Of a DNA stretch of 64,000 nucleotides, positions 1 to 11,305 are shown piece after piece (within the stretch, counting starts at the first letter, position 1; each line of letters opens with the position of its first letter). The notes under the pieces were generated by a model that was given only the letters and a program-made list of their open reading frames with translations, ran no database searches and was not told where the DNA came from. Origin of the DNA: Ovis canadensis (Eukaryota > Chordata > Mammalia > Artiodactyla > Bovidae); NCBI RefSeq assembly GCF_042477335.2, contig NC_091727.1:120249501-120313500 (forward strand), read 5' to 3'. The translations under genes were made by a program, and so were the position numbers.

Positions 1-60
1 CAGTCTTGCCAATACTCATGTAAGTTCTCATTCTGTTTACAATGTAGGAACATACCCACC

Positions 61-201
61 CTTTGGATGAAAATGTTCCTGCTGAAATTGTTCTGTGTTT
101 CCCAGAAAGATAACAGTTTCCCAGAAAGATAACAGTTTCACTCTTTGGATGAAAATGTTCCTGCTGAAATTGTTCTGTGTTTCCCAGAAAGATAACAGTT
201 T
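61..201. repeat. Nested local tandem duplication
   Basis: A 59-bp segment at 61-119 recurs at 143-201. The 19-nt core CCCAGAAAGATAACAGTTT is present three times (101-119, 120-138, 183-201), the first two head to tail. This looks like a 19-bp slippage duplication combined with an 82-bp one. No coding content. Confidence 0.9.
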
Positions 202-278
202 GGAACACTGCAGTGGAAATAAACAGAATTAGGGCACAGTATGTTATAAGGAAGCATGGAGTTTAGATGAATGGATAA

Positions 279-280
<2 letters not shown>

Positions 281-339
<59 letters not shown>

Positions 340-415
340 TATGTATCATACATATATGTATTATATATATCATACATTTGTATATACATATATATATGAT
401 ATATATATACATTTA
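281..415. repeat. (AT)n-(AC)n compound microsatellite
   Basis: An uninterrupted AT run (281-322) passes into an AC run (323-338) and then degenerate ATATGTATC-type sequence up to about 415. The open frames crossing it are low-complexity artefacts. Confidence 0.95.
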
Positions 416-439
416 TATTTATAGAAAATAGGTCTTTCT

Positions 440-800
440 AAGACCTGTATCACATGATTCACTTATATGTGGATTCTCAAAAACAAAACAAAATGAAAAT
501 AGATTCATAGATACAAAGAACAAAAAGGTAGTCACCAGAAAGGAGAGGGTAGGGGGTAAAATAGGTGAAGGAGTTGAGAGGTACAAACCTCCAGTTACAA
601 AATAAATAAGCTACAGAGGTGTGATATACAACAAAAGGAATAGGGTCAATAATATTGTAATAATTTTGTATAGGGACAAATTGTTACTAAATTTACTGTG
701 GTCGTCATTTCATAATGTATGTAAATATCAAGGCACTATATAGTACACCTAAAACTAATGTTATATTATCAATACATCAACTATACTTCAAGTTTTAAAA
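440..800 (+). mobile_element. L1 LINE 3' end
   Basis: The text matches the familiar mammalian L1 3' region: a block about a strip of DNA reading 'cacttatatgtgg', then 'actaatgttatattatc' and 'acatcaactatacttc', ending near an A-rich stretch. It is 5' truncated and non-coding. The family was assigned from memory of the consensus. Confidence 0.7.
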
Positions 801-2309
801 TTGTACAAATTTTAATTTTGTTAGTTTTCTGACCTTTTACATATAGCTAATTATTTCTAGATAAGAGATTTCTGGATAAAGGAGAATACTGTAATTATAA
901 ATAGAGACAGCTTATTTTTGCCATTCTATCTGATCTGTTGCCTTAATTTGACAAATAAGTATAATTATAAAATATTATTGGCAGTACAACAAAGCACCTG
1001 GTTTATTTAATTCTTAGTTTTCTATTTAATTGAAAATAGAGCATTATGGGGAAAATATACGTGGGGTTTGGAATCAAGAAGATTAATACTCTACAACCTA
1101 CTATACAGCACAGGAAATGCATATTATCATGAGCCTCAATATTTTGTCTTTAAAAATGGGACAACGCCTATCACATATAGGAGCTGTGACATTAAAATAA
1201 AAATGTGTTTATAGTGTCCCATACTACACACATTTGATAAACATTAGCCATAATCATCCCATCTCTCTAATTGTATAGTTCTGGTAATAACTAAATGTAG
1301 AATTTTCATCAAGTCTTTTAATCCTCTGAGTAAAATGAGGAAGGTGAATAATGGGGCATTAACAAAAAGAACTTTATAAATTTCCTCTGGGTTTTTATTT
1401 TAGGTCATGTAGGACACAGTTTTGATGATGTACACAGTTTTGAAGATGTACATCTTCTCTGTACACTAACAGAGATCCTAAGTCTTATGGTTTAATGAAG
1501 AGTGGATGTAATTAATTACATAATTAATTCATGATGTAATTAATTATATAATTAATTCATTATGTAATTTTTTTTTATTTTATAAAAAGACAATCTGGAA
1601 TTTACAAAATTCACACAGAATCATATGCTATAATCTCAAATTATAAAAACAGATCTATTGTACACATATTTTCCTTACAATAAACAAATACTCAGATAGA
1701 TGGAACTTCTAAAATGCTTGGAATTTTTCTTGTTCAAGTAACCATACATAACCTCATTTAGAGAGCCTTTCATCAAAACCGGTGTACTCAAGTTTTGTGC
1801 CATTAACTGAGAGAAAATGCACAATTTTACCATTATATTTTATGAAGTATTTGGAATGAAAATATGTTCAGTTACAATTAAATCTTTTTTATGTAAATAT
1901 TTTTGTCCCGGTAATATATAGTACTAATGTTAATGAGTTACTGAAAAGTTCATTTTTCCTGTCTACTCAACCACTTATGTAGAAAAACTGAATCAACAAA
2001 AAAATGTACTGAGTTCTTATGATTTTCCAAGTATTGTGGTTCCTTGCCCTCATGGACTTAGTCGTCTAATAGGACACATAGATATTAATCAAATGCCATG
2101 CAGATTAACATAAAATTGCACTTTAAGATATACTAAAAGTAAAGGTACAAGGTGTTATGAAACTGTGTAATAGGATATTAGCATAAAGTCATGGGTGTCA
2201 GGAAATGCTTATTGTTAGCTTATCTCTTTATAATGACCCATAGAAGAGCTTCGCTTAATTTTTAATATTCTAAGTTGGATAAATAGCATGCCTGTTCATT
2301 CAGTCACCC
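801..2309. other. Intergenic stretch without a gene
   Basis: AT-rich sequence with stops in all frames. It holds a MIR-like piece at about 1045-1215 (+), weak, and an AT minisatellite at 1508-1569. A segment near 1990-2200 resembles an old interspersed repeat that also seems to recur near 23,960-24,110 and 42,240-42,340. I could not name it. Confidence 0.5.
1508..1569. repeat. 28-bp AT-rich minisatellite, about 2.2 copies
   Basis: Two 28-bp units (1508-1535 and 1536-1563) differ at two positions and are followed by the start of a third. Each unit contains repeated TAATTA cores. Confidence 0.85.
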
Positions 2310-3120
2310 AAACTTGAATTTCACAATCATCATTGATCTAACCTTCTTTCTGGACTTCTTTTATCCTCATTCAGTTACTGTATCCTATCCTTCTTCAGAG
2401 CAAAATCTCACACATACTCTTGCTGCCCACAGTTCTGGGCTATTGCCTCACAGCTGAACTATTACCTCTGTGTTCAATTTTTGATCCTACCTATGCCCTT
2501 TCCACTCTCCAATCCTTCCTAATCATTGAGGCTAGAGTAATCTTTCTTAAATTACCTCAGTATCTTCCTTTGCAATATGTCTCTAATGCAGTGATTTCCA
2601 AACAGTGGGCCTCAGATCACCTGTAAGACTTTTTCCAATAGAAAATTTTCTGGGATCCCCATCCCAGGCCTCTGAATCAAACCTTAGGATGGGGTCCAGG
2701 AATTTGATATAACCAAAAGCTTTCCAGAAGATTTTGATGTGTAGAGTGGTTTGAAAACCATCTTCTCAACACGCCTTTCCAGCCCTGTCTCTCTCTGCTG
2801 CCCTACAAATAAGCAGGACTATAGCCATTCCTTCAATACCATCTGTTTTTCCTGTTTATTTGTACTGTTCTCTTTGCTTAGAATGCCCTCACCTCACACA
2901 TCTGCCAATTACAATCCTTATTTTTGAAGGTTTCATTCTGAGGCCACTTCTTCCACTGAGCTTTGAGATTTCTCCTCAGCTGGAATTGATTTCTCACTCT
3001 CTTGTGAGCTCTTGAAGCCTTTAGTTTATAGCTGTTATACATCGTATTAGGATGCCTTGTCTCCCCTACCAGACCATAATCATCTATTCTTTTTCTAAGA
3101 CAATCTGTATCTACCAAAAT
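2310..3120 (+). mobile_element. L2 LINE relic, split by MER5A
   Basis: Pyrimidine-rich text typical of an L2 3' region, with blocks such as 'cctccaatc' style motifs and 'tttgcttagaatgccctc', runs on both sides of the MER5A copy at 2588-2763. It is diverged and non-coding. Confidence 0.5.
2588..2763. mobile_element. MER5A non-autonomous hAT transposon
   Basis: The ends read CAGTGATTTCCAAAC and GTGGTTTGAAAACCA, imperfect inverted repeats of the MER5A type. The interior has the characteristic 'ggggtccaggaatttg' block. No clear 8-bp TSD survives. Confidence 0.7.
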
Positions 3121-3323
3121 GCTTAGCTTAGTTCTTTGGGTAAAGTAAGTGATAGAGGATATATTTGCTGAAAAAAATGAAATAAGTTTTACTATTCTAC
3201 AAAGAGCAAGATTGCCTGTGAATATACTACTATCAGAACATCTCCTCCTTAACTACAAAAGCTATTAAAGTATACATAGACAGCTGCTGTTTTCCATAAA
3301 TATAAATATAGCCTATAGGTATT

Positions 3324-3494
3324 AGAGGAGAAGCAGGGGGTGACAGAAGATGAGATGTTTGGATGGCATAATCAACTCGGTGGACATGAGTTTGAGCAAA
3401 CTTCGGGAGATAGTGAAGGACAGGGAAGCCTGGTGTGCTGCAGTCCGTGGTGTCGCAAAGAGCTGGACACAACTTAGTAACGGAATAACAACAA
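3324..3494 (+). mobile_element. BovB LINE 3' fragment
   Basis: This matches the last ~170 bp of the BovB copies elsewhere in the window: the 'gatgagatg..ggatggcat' block, 'gacagggaagcctgg', and 'gtcgcaaagagc' before the terminal region. It is diverged and so an old insertion. Confidence 0.85.
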
Positions 3495-3499
3495 ATAAG

Positions 3500-4427
3500 T
3501 GTTAGACATGGATATATGAACTCATATGGTTTCAATATACAGGATTTCCACTAATAAAAAATCCCAAGTCCTTTTTGTCATTCACTCAATTTTACTTCAC
3601 ACTCTGACTTCTAATTCATCCATTTTCACAGAGCAAACTAGATGATATGTCTTCTCCAGAAGCAATGCTGATGATGCCATGCTGTGAGTCACTGAGAAAA
3701 CAGCACTGGAGCAGCAGATTCTTGGCATTTCTTCAAGTAGACCTTCCAGAGGTCATTTCCAAAGTTAGGTTATTTTTAACTTGTTCTCATCCAATGAATC
3801 AGTTCACACTGTGGACCAAAATTCAAAAAAGAAAAAAAAGAAGGTCCTGCTATATAATGAGTGAAATGAGTATTAATACTTCAGAAAGATTTACACAAAG
3901 ATATATGCCTCATTGACTGGATGAAGTCAAGTACCTTTACATAAGTGGGCTCAAAGTCAATAGCTTTTCAGGAATAAGACTTTTAGAGTAGAATATGTTC
4001 TAGATTTGTTAACCAAAGTGATCAGGCATTTTATGCGTTGTTGGATGAACATGAACTAACATGTAAATTTTCTCATGGTTGCAAGGCCTCTAGGATGTTT
4101 TACTAGCCCAGAAGAAATTGTTCTTTTTAATTGATAAAGTTTTAAATAAAACTGAAACTTGTCCCTGTAGCACCGAAGCACTCTCTCTCTATTGTTCTCA
4201 CTGTTTAGTTTTCTTTTTTTTCCCTCCAGATTATCAATTTTCTTTGTCATCAAAGATATATTGCCCTAGGAGTTGGGAAATAGGCTGCACATCCCTTCTG
4301 GAACCCTTTTTCTGCCCCCTCTCATTGGTCTTTATCTTCCTGCTATTATCTGAAAGTATACACCCTCTACTGTGGTGATTCTCTTCTCTCCTGCCCAGAC
4401 TTGAACCACTTTCCCATATTATAAGTT
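3500..4427. other. Intergenic stretch, nothing recognised
   Basis: Short open frames here (for example 3647-3916, +) show no recognisable domain, no splice context and no similarity I can name. Confidence 0.5.
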
Positions 4428-4575
4428 CTTCTCAAACTTTATGTGCATGTGACTCACTGGTCTCTTGTTAAAATGCATATTCTCATACAGTAGGGCTGGG
4501 TTGGGGCCTATATTTCTAATGATCTCCTTGGTGACCACCACATCTGCTACTTTGGAGAGAGCACTTTGAATATTA
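4428..4575. mobile_element. MER5A-like hAT relic
   Basis: The segment begins 'ttctcaaactttatgtgc' and contains 'ctgggttggggcct' and 'tttctaatgatctcc', the normal order of MER5A motifs. Ends are degraded. Confidence 0.6.
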
Positions 4576-6339
4576 AGGTTTTAGGGGACAGAAAAAAACT
4601 TTTCATCAACTTATTACTACCAAATAATGGTGTCAAAATTTTACCTTGTTCAGAAGAATGTGCATTTTAAAGTAAACCTTCAATAACTCTTAAGCAAATA
4701 TAATATGGGAATCTTAAATACTACAGCCATATCAATGGAAGAAATATTTAGGGATAATTATCATTGAATCCCTTAAATCATGTGACAAGGTATACAGATG
4801 CTTTGCTCATAAAAATGGCCAGGCCTACTAATTACAGGACTCTGTAAGCAAAAGTTACAATTCCCCCACTTCATGGATGTGGAAACTGAGTTCTAGTTAA
4901 ATCAAATAACTGGCCTGAGGTCATAAAAATTGGATTGGAGACAAAGAGGATTTAAAACTATTTTTCTGACTAGAAAAAAAAATTCAGTGCTGTTTCTACA
5001 ATGTAACTATTTCCACCTGGCAGCTAGAGAAATGTATAGAGTCATAAACGGGCTAAAAAATCCCTCAGGGGGCTTAAGACTTTTTAAATTTAATTATCAG
5101 GTCAATGCAACTAGATTCTGGGGGAAGGGAAAGGGGCATTTGTTATTTCATTTTGTTATAATGTACACACATGTGCACATAATATTACTAAAAGCAAAAA
5201 CTTTAGATTACATATTCAAATATATCTCCAAACCTTGGTAAAGTTGATTTAAAAAAGATAAAAACATTAAAAACTCATAGATGAATTTAAGCAATAACCT
5301 TCTTAAAAGGATAGTTTTGTTACTATCTTTGGAGGTTTATTGATTTTTGTCCAGCATTCAATCTCACCGTATTTTCTTATCAACTTGTAGAATTTCATTC
5401 ACTATTTCTTTAAAGCTTGACTACTCTTTTTTAGTACAATTTTAATACACTTTCTACTGAATTATTGAAATATAATTTAAAGTCAGGGAACAATAATAAC
5501 AGTAGGATTCCAAGTCCAATGTACTGCAGACTGATCTTAAAATAGAGTCTGGAATAATAGTGCCCATTATCAGCTTTAGGACTGAAAGAGACCAAGAAAT
5601 AAATAATATGTAATGGGAAGGAAAAAAAATCTAGTTCATTTCAAGTTGCAGTTCCTATTTCTTTGTATACAGTCAGCCACAGTCATTTCTTGAAGCTGAA
5701 TAAATAAAGCAAAACATAACAACTAGCATCTAAAAACACATATAAAATTTAGTAATAATCATAAGCAGGAATATTTTTTCAATTGAAATGACTTCAATTT
5801 AGTTGAAATAGTTTTTCTCCTAAGTCAGAAATACCCATATTTTAAACCCCCTTTTCACAATCAGTCTATCTTCCAATAGTTACCAGCCTAAGTTAATGTG
5901 GAGACTAGGGGACAGCAGCTCCTTTCAAATTTATGTAGCTCAGGTCAGGACCTTCACCACTGGATCCACCTTAACCTCTTCCTTCCAGAGCAGGCTTTCA
6001 TGGAAAAAATAGTGAACTGTACCAATCCTATAGAGTGTATGTGTCTAAAGCATCATCTGACATTTTATGAAGACTGCACTTTCCAGAGAATAGAAACAGT
6101 GGGTTCTGCTCCTCATCTTAGACACTAACTGAAGATTGCTTGGGGCAATTTCGGTTCCATCTCAGCCATAATTCCCAATCTTTTGATGAGCTAATGACTT
6201 ATAATCAATCGTTTTTGTCTTCTGCTTGTGACCTGCTCTGGTCTATCTTCCCTGTTTCTCCTTGCATTCGCTCACTTTGATTTCTCTAACTTGAAAGTGT
6301 GCTTGGTATGGCACACCAGTCATTTTAGATCTCCAGGCT
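4576..6339. other. Intergenic stretch, nothing recognised
   Basis: AT-rich, with no long open frame, no clear repeat boundary and no RNA gene visible. Confidence 0.5.
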
Positions 6340-6570
6340 ACTCAGTGGAGGTGAATATGTCAACCCAATCTCTTTCCCGCTTGGTGTCCATACATTCATT
6401 CTCTACATCTGTGTCTCTTTGTGCTTTGCAAATAGGTTCATTTGTACCATTTTTTCTAGATTCCATATATACATGTATGTGTTAATATACAATATTTGTT
6501 TTTCTCTTGCTGACTTACTTCTCTCTGTATGGTAGACTCTAGGTCCATCTGCATCTGCAAATGTCTACTT
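6340..6570 (-). mobile_element. L1 LINE fragment, antisense
   Basis: On the - strand this corresponds to the L1 region also seen in sense at 24,132-24,662. The + strand text has 'catctgtgtctctttg', 'ctagattccatatatac' and 'gctgacttacttc', the reverse complement of the L1 3' portion. Confidence 0.7.
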
Positions 6571-6713
6571 GCTTTAATGATTATTATATTTAAAAATTTG
6601 TTAGTTTTACATTTCTCACAGGAAAAAGAGCCTATTCTGACTCAGTCTCAAACATACAAACATACAGAAGCATGTTAAAGTACAAAACTTTGGCTTTAGG
6701 GGATCATACTCAT

Positions 6714-6992
6714 GCTGCTACTGCTGCTGCTAAGTCACTTCAGTTGTGTCCGACTCTGTGTGACCCCATAGACGGCAGTCCACCAGGCTCCCCTGTTCCT
6801 GGGATTCTCCAGCCAAGAACACTGGAGTGGGTTGCCATTTCCTTCTCCAATGCATGAAAGTGAAAAGTGAAAGGGAAGTCACTCAGTCGTGTCTGACTCC
6901 TAGCGACCCCATGGACTGCAGCCTACCAGACTTCTCCGTCCATGGGATTTTGGAGGCAAGAGTACTGGAGTGGGGTGCCATTGCCTTCTCCG
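6714..6992 (-). mobile_element. BovA2 SINE
   Basis: An antisense two-unit BovA2. The (GCT)n tail is at the left, followed by two copies of the 'actggagtgggttgcc' module. It is flanked by a short possible TSD, ACTCAT, at 6708-6713 and 6993-6998. Open frames across it are SINE read-through. Confidence 0.9.
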
Positions 6993-6999
6993 ACTCATT

Positions 7000-7929
7000 C
7001 TACTGTAGGGCATATTTGATTACAGTCCTCATATTATTTTTGTATAATGAATACATGTCACATAGCATGGGTATCTTTGTTTGAAATAACCTGTGGTTTG
7101 CTTTGTATCATTTCCCAAATTTAGCTAATTTATTTTGCTTGTGTGGGTGTAATTTAGTTAAAATTAGGTTTTTTTTTTTAACTAAAACGTTATGATTTCT
7201 GAGGTTAACTTTAAAAACTGCTCCCCAATGTGTGAAGTCCCTGATGCTCCTACCTGAAACAAATGGAGAAATTATTTTTTAGATGTATCTTCAAAAAACC
7301 AGGATGCCTAGGATTTCCACAGAGGAATATGCATGCACACACTCAAACAATAAACACACAATGCAAATCACACAAATTTGTGATCTATCCTTAAGAAGTT
7401 CTGCAGCTATAAGAAATAGTAATCCAGAAATAAAAAAACAATACTAACTCCCTCCCCCAAACCAAGCCCTAAAGATATATATATAACATGACTAAAGGCA
7501 CTAAAGGGAATAGAAGTCACAAGAAGAAAACTAGAGAAAATGACTACAATAATTATAAAACTTCAATCAATAAAAATAGGGTCACTAAATTTAAAAATTA
7601 AGTTGATTCAGAATTGAGATAGAAAATATTACAGAGTGATTAAGAGACATAGAAGTGAGAATGACACACCTGACAAGCATTCCAAAAGAAGAGAATAGAA
7701 AATATAAAGAAACAATATGAAAATAAGGAAGGATTTTCCAGAATTTAAAGAAGACATGAATACTCAGATTGAAAGAGTAAAGCGCCGATCAAGATACATT
7801 GAAGGGTGAAAACAAGATTAGTTGATGTCCAGTTAGCAATCAAAGAAATAAAAGTTAAAATGTGGTGTATATATTTAGTTAACATTTTAAAGACACATAT
7901 CCTCAATGATGACAATGTGGATACTCATT
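7000..7929. other. A-rich stretch, possibly old L1
   Basis: From about 7400 to 7860 the + strand is purine- and A-rich, in the style of decayed L1 coding sequence. I could not align it to a specific part. No gene seen. Confidence 0.35.
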
Positions 7930-8440
7930 CTTCTTTATCCATCCATCCATCAGTGGGCTCTTAGGTTATTTTCTTATCTTGGCTATTGTATACAATGCTG
8001 CAATAAACATAGGGGTGTGCTGTGATAAGTCATTTCAGTACTGCTGGACATTTTGCAACTCCATGGACCATAGCCTAACAGATTCTCTGTCTATGGGGAT
8101 TCTCCAGGCAATAATACTGGAGTGGGTTGCCATGCCCTCCTCCAGGGGGTCTTCCTGACCCAGGGATCGAATCTTGTCACTTATGTCTCCTGCATTGACA
8201 AGCAGGCTCTTTACCAGTAGTGCCACCATATTGCACATCAAAACTACAATGAGCTATCTCCTCACAGCTGTCAAAATGGCTATTATAAAAAAGACAACAA
8301 ATTACAAATACTGCTGAGAATGTAGAGAAAAAGGAACACTCAAACACTGTTAATAGGAATGTAAATCGATGCAGACAATATGGAAAAGTGTGATGGGTCC
8401 TCAAAAAAATTAAGAATAGATGTACTATATGATCCTTTTG
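7930..8440. mobile_element. L1 LINE in two opposite-strand pieces
   Basis: 7930-8015 reads as L1 antisense ('gctattgtatacaatgctgc'), whereas 8241-8440 reads as L1 sense ('aactacaatgag', then 'gagaatgtagagaaaaagg'). A Bov-tA SINE sits at the switch point. The arrangement fits a 5'-inverted (twin-primed) L1 later hit by a SINE. Confidence 0.6.
8016..8240 (-). mobile_element. Bov-tA SINE
   Basis: An antisense tRNA-derived SINE: 'tactggagtgggttgcc', then the B-box complement 'acccagggatcgaatc', then the tRNA-like head near 8200-8235. Confidence 0.9.
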
Positions 8441-9387
8441 GATATTTATTAACTATTCATATTCCTCCTCTGTGAATTGCTTGTCCATATTCTTTGACCA
8501 TCTTTTATTAATAACAATTAAAAAAAACAAATATAAAGGAGTTCTTTATGGATTCTTGATCCCTCAACTGGTTTTGATTATACCTGTTGGCATTGACTTC
8601 TCCCAGTTGTATGTTCTAATTTTACCTTGTCCTTTTGTCATATGGAAAGATTTAAATTGTTACTTCCTAGAAGTGGAAGTCCCACCTTGTTTTTAAACTC
8701 CTCCAAAGTATTCATCATAGTATGAGTTTTAAGGGCAATGCCTAATAAGCAACCCCATGTCCAAGGAGCAGTAGCTGTGTAGGCACAGGAGGGCCAAGGG
8801 GAGCTACTCCATGTTCAAGGTCAGGAGGGGTGGCTGTGGGGAGATACCCCTCTTCCAAGGTAAGGAGCAGCAGCTGCGCTTTGCTGGAGCAGCCCTGAAG
8901 AGATACCCCACGTCCAAGGTAAGAGAAAACCAAGTAAGATGGTAGGTGTTGTGAGAGGCATCAGAGGAGACACACAAACCATAATCACAGAAAACTGGTC
9001 AATCTAATCACACGGACCACAGCCTTGTCTAACTCAATGAAACTAAGCCATGCCCGCGGGGCAACCCAAGATGGGCGGGTCATGGTGGACAGGTCTGACA
9101 GAATGTGGTCCAGTGGAGAAGGGAATGGCAAACCACTTCAGTATTCTTGCCTTGAGAACCCCAAGAACAGTATGAAAAGGCAAAATGATAGGATACTGAA
9201 AGAGGAACTCCCCAGGTTAGTAGGTGCCCAATATGCTACTGGAGATCAGTGGAGAAAAAACTCCAGAAAGAATGAAGGGATGGAGCCAAAGCAAAAACAA
9301 TACCCGGTTGTGGATGTGACTAGTGATAGAAGCAAGGTCCAATGCTGTAAAGAGCAATATTGCATATGAACCTGGAATGTTAGATCC

Positions 9388-10958
9388 ATGATTCAAGGCA
9401 AATTGGAAGTAGTCAAACAGGAGATGGCAAGAGTGAATGTTGACATTCTAGGAATCAGCGAACTAAAATGGACTGGAATGGGTGGATTTAACTCAGATGA
9501 CCATTATATCTACTACTGTGGGCAGGAATCCCTTAAAAGAAATGGAGTAGCCATCATGGTCAACAAAAGAGTCCGAAATGCAGTACTTGGATGCAATCTT
9601 AAAAACAACAGAATGATCTCTGTTTGTTTCCAAGGCAAACCATACAGTATCACAGTAATCCAAGTGTATGCCCCACCAGTAACACTGAAGAAGCTGAAGT
9701 TGAACGGTTCTGTGAAGACCTACAAGACCTTTTAGAACGAACACCCCAAAAAGATGTCCTTTTCATTATAAGGGACTGGAATGCAAAAGAAGGAAGTCAA
9801 GAAACACCTGGGGTAATAGGCAAATTTGGCCTTGGAATACAGAATGAAGCAGGGCAAAGGCTAATAGAACTCTGCCAAGAGAATGCACTGGTCAGAGCAA
9901 ACACCCTCTTCCAACAACACAAGAGAAGACTCTACACATGGACATCACCAGATGGCCAACACTGAAATCAGATTGATTATATTCTTTGCAGTCAAAGATG
10001 GAGAAACTCTATACAGTCAGCAAAAACAAGACCAGGAGCTGACTGTGGCTCAGATAATGAACTCCTTATTGCCAAATTCAGACTTAAATTGAAGAAAGTA
10101 GGGAAAACCACTAGACCATTCAGGTATGACCTAAATCAAATCCCTTATGATTATACAGTGGAAGTGAGAAATGGATTTGAGGGACTAGATCTGATAGAGA
10201 GAATGCCTGATGAACTATGGACAGAGGTTTGTGACATTGTACAGGAGACAGGGATCAAGACCATCCCCATGGAAAAGAAATTGAAAAAAGCAAAATGGCT
10301 GTCTGGAGAGGCCTCACAAATAGCTGTGAAAAGAAGAGAAGCGAAAAGCAAAGGAGAAAAGGAAAGATATAAGCATCTGAATGCAGACTTCCAAAGAATA
10401 GCAAGGAGAGACAAGAAAGCCTTCCTCAGCAATCACTGCAAAGAAATAGAGGAAAAGAACAGAATGGGAAAGACTAGAGATCTCTTCAAGAAAATTAGAG
10501 ATACCAAGGGAACATTTCATGCAAAGATGGGCTCGATAAAGGACAGAAATCGTATGGACCTAATAGAAGCAGAAGTTATTAAGAAGAGGTGGCAAGAATA
10601 CACAGAACTGTACAAAACAGATCTTCACGATCCAGATAATCACGATGGTGTGATCACTCATCTAGAGCCAGACATCCTGGAATGTGAAGTCAAGTGGGCC
10701 TTAGAAAGCATCACTACGAACAAAGATAGTGGAGGTGATGGAATTTCAGTTGAGCTATTTCAAATTCTGGAATATGATGTTGTGAAAATGCTACACTCAA
10801 TATGTCAGCAAATTTGGAAAACTCAGCAGTGGCCACAGGACTGGAAAAGGTCAATTTTAATTCCAATCTCAAAAAAAGGCAAAGCTAAAGCATGTACACC
10901 CATGGTGGATTCATGTCAATGTATGGCAAAACCAATACAGTATTGTAAAGTAAAATAA
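9388..10958 (+). pseudogene. BovB endonuclease and linker coding remnant
   Basis: The first frame (9388-9735) has the N-terminal endonuclease signature ISELKWTG. It continues in another frame (to 9965) with the DWNAK segment and the TWTSPDGQH block, then a TGA. The last piece (10,089-10,958) is the lysine-rich linker leading to the RT, cut by the inserted L1 tail. At least one frameshift and one stop make it non-functional. It is retroelement coding sequence, not a host gene. Confidence 0.9.
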
Positions 10959-10985
10959 AGTTAAAATAAAAATTAAAAAAAAAAG
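10893..10985 (+). mobile_element. L1 3' terminal fragment inside BovB
   Basis: It starts CATGTACACCCATGGTGGAT and ends in an A-rich tail. The same text closes the L1 at 24,132-24,662. It interrupts the BovB linker/RT coding sequence, so it inserted after that BovB. Confidence 0.85.
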
Positions 10986-11030
10986 AATGCTCAAACTACA
11001 GCACAATTGCACTCATCTCACACGCTAGTA

Positions 11031-11305
11031 CAGAGAAGGCAATGGCAAACCACTCCAGTACTCCTGCCTGAAAAATCCCATGGATGGAGGAGTCTGGTGG
11101 ACTGCAGTCCATGGGGTCGTGAAGAGTCAGACACGACTGAGCGACTTCCCTTTCACTTTTCACTTTCACACATTGGAGAAGGAAATGGCAACCCACTCCA
11201 GTGTTCTTGCCTGGAGAATCCCAGGGATAGGGGAACCTGGTGGGCTGCCATCTATGGGATCACACAGAGTCAGACAAGACTGAAGCGACTTAGCAGAAGC
11301 AGCAG
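11031..11305 (+). mobile_element. BovA2 SINE inside BovB
   Basis: A two-module BovA2 ending in an (AGC)n-like tail. A perfect 12-bp TSD, CACACGCTAGTA, lies at 11,019-11,030 and 11,306-11,317, both copies being BovB sequence. Confidence 0.97.

Noticed and set aside
138-389. 83-aa open frame on the - strand
   Set aside because: It runs through the AT/AC microsatellite and is low complexity (tyrosine-isoleucine repeats).
8742-8933. 63-aa - strand frame in GC-rich DNA
   Set aside because: It is antisense to the BovB 5' leader.
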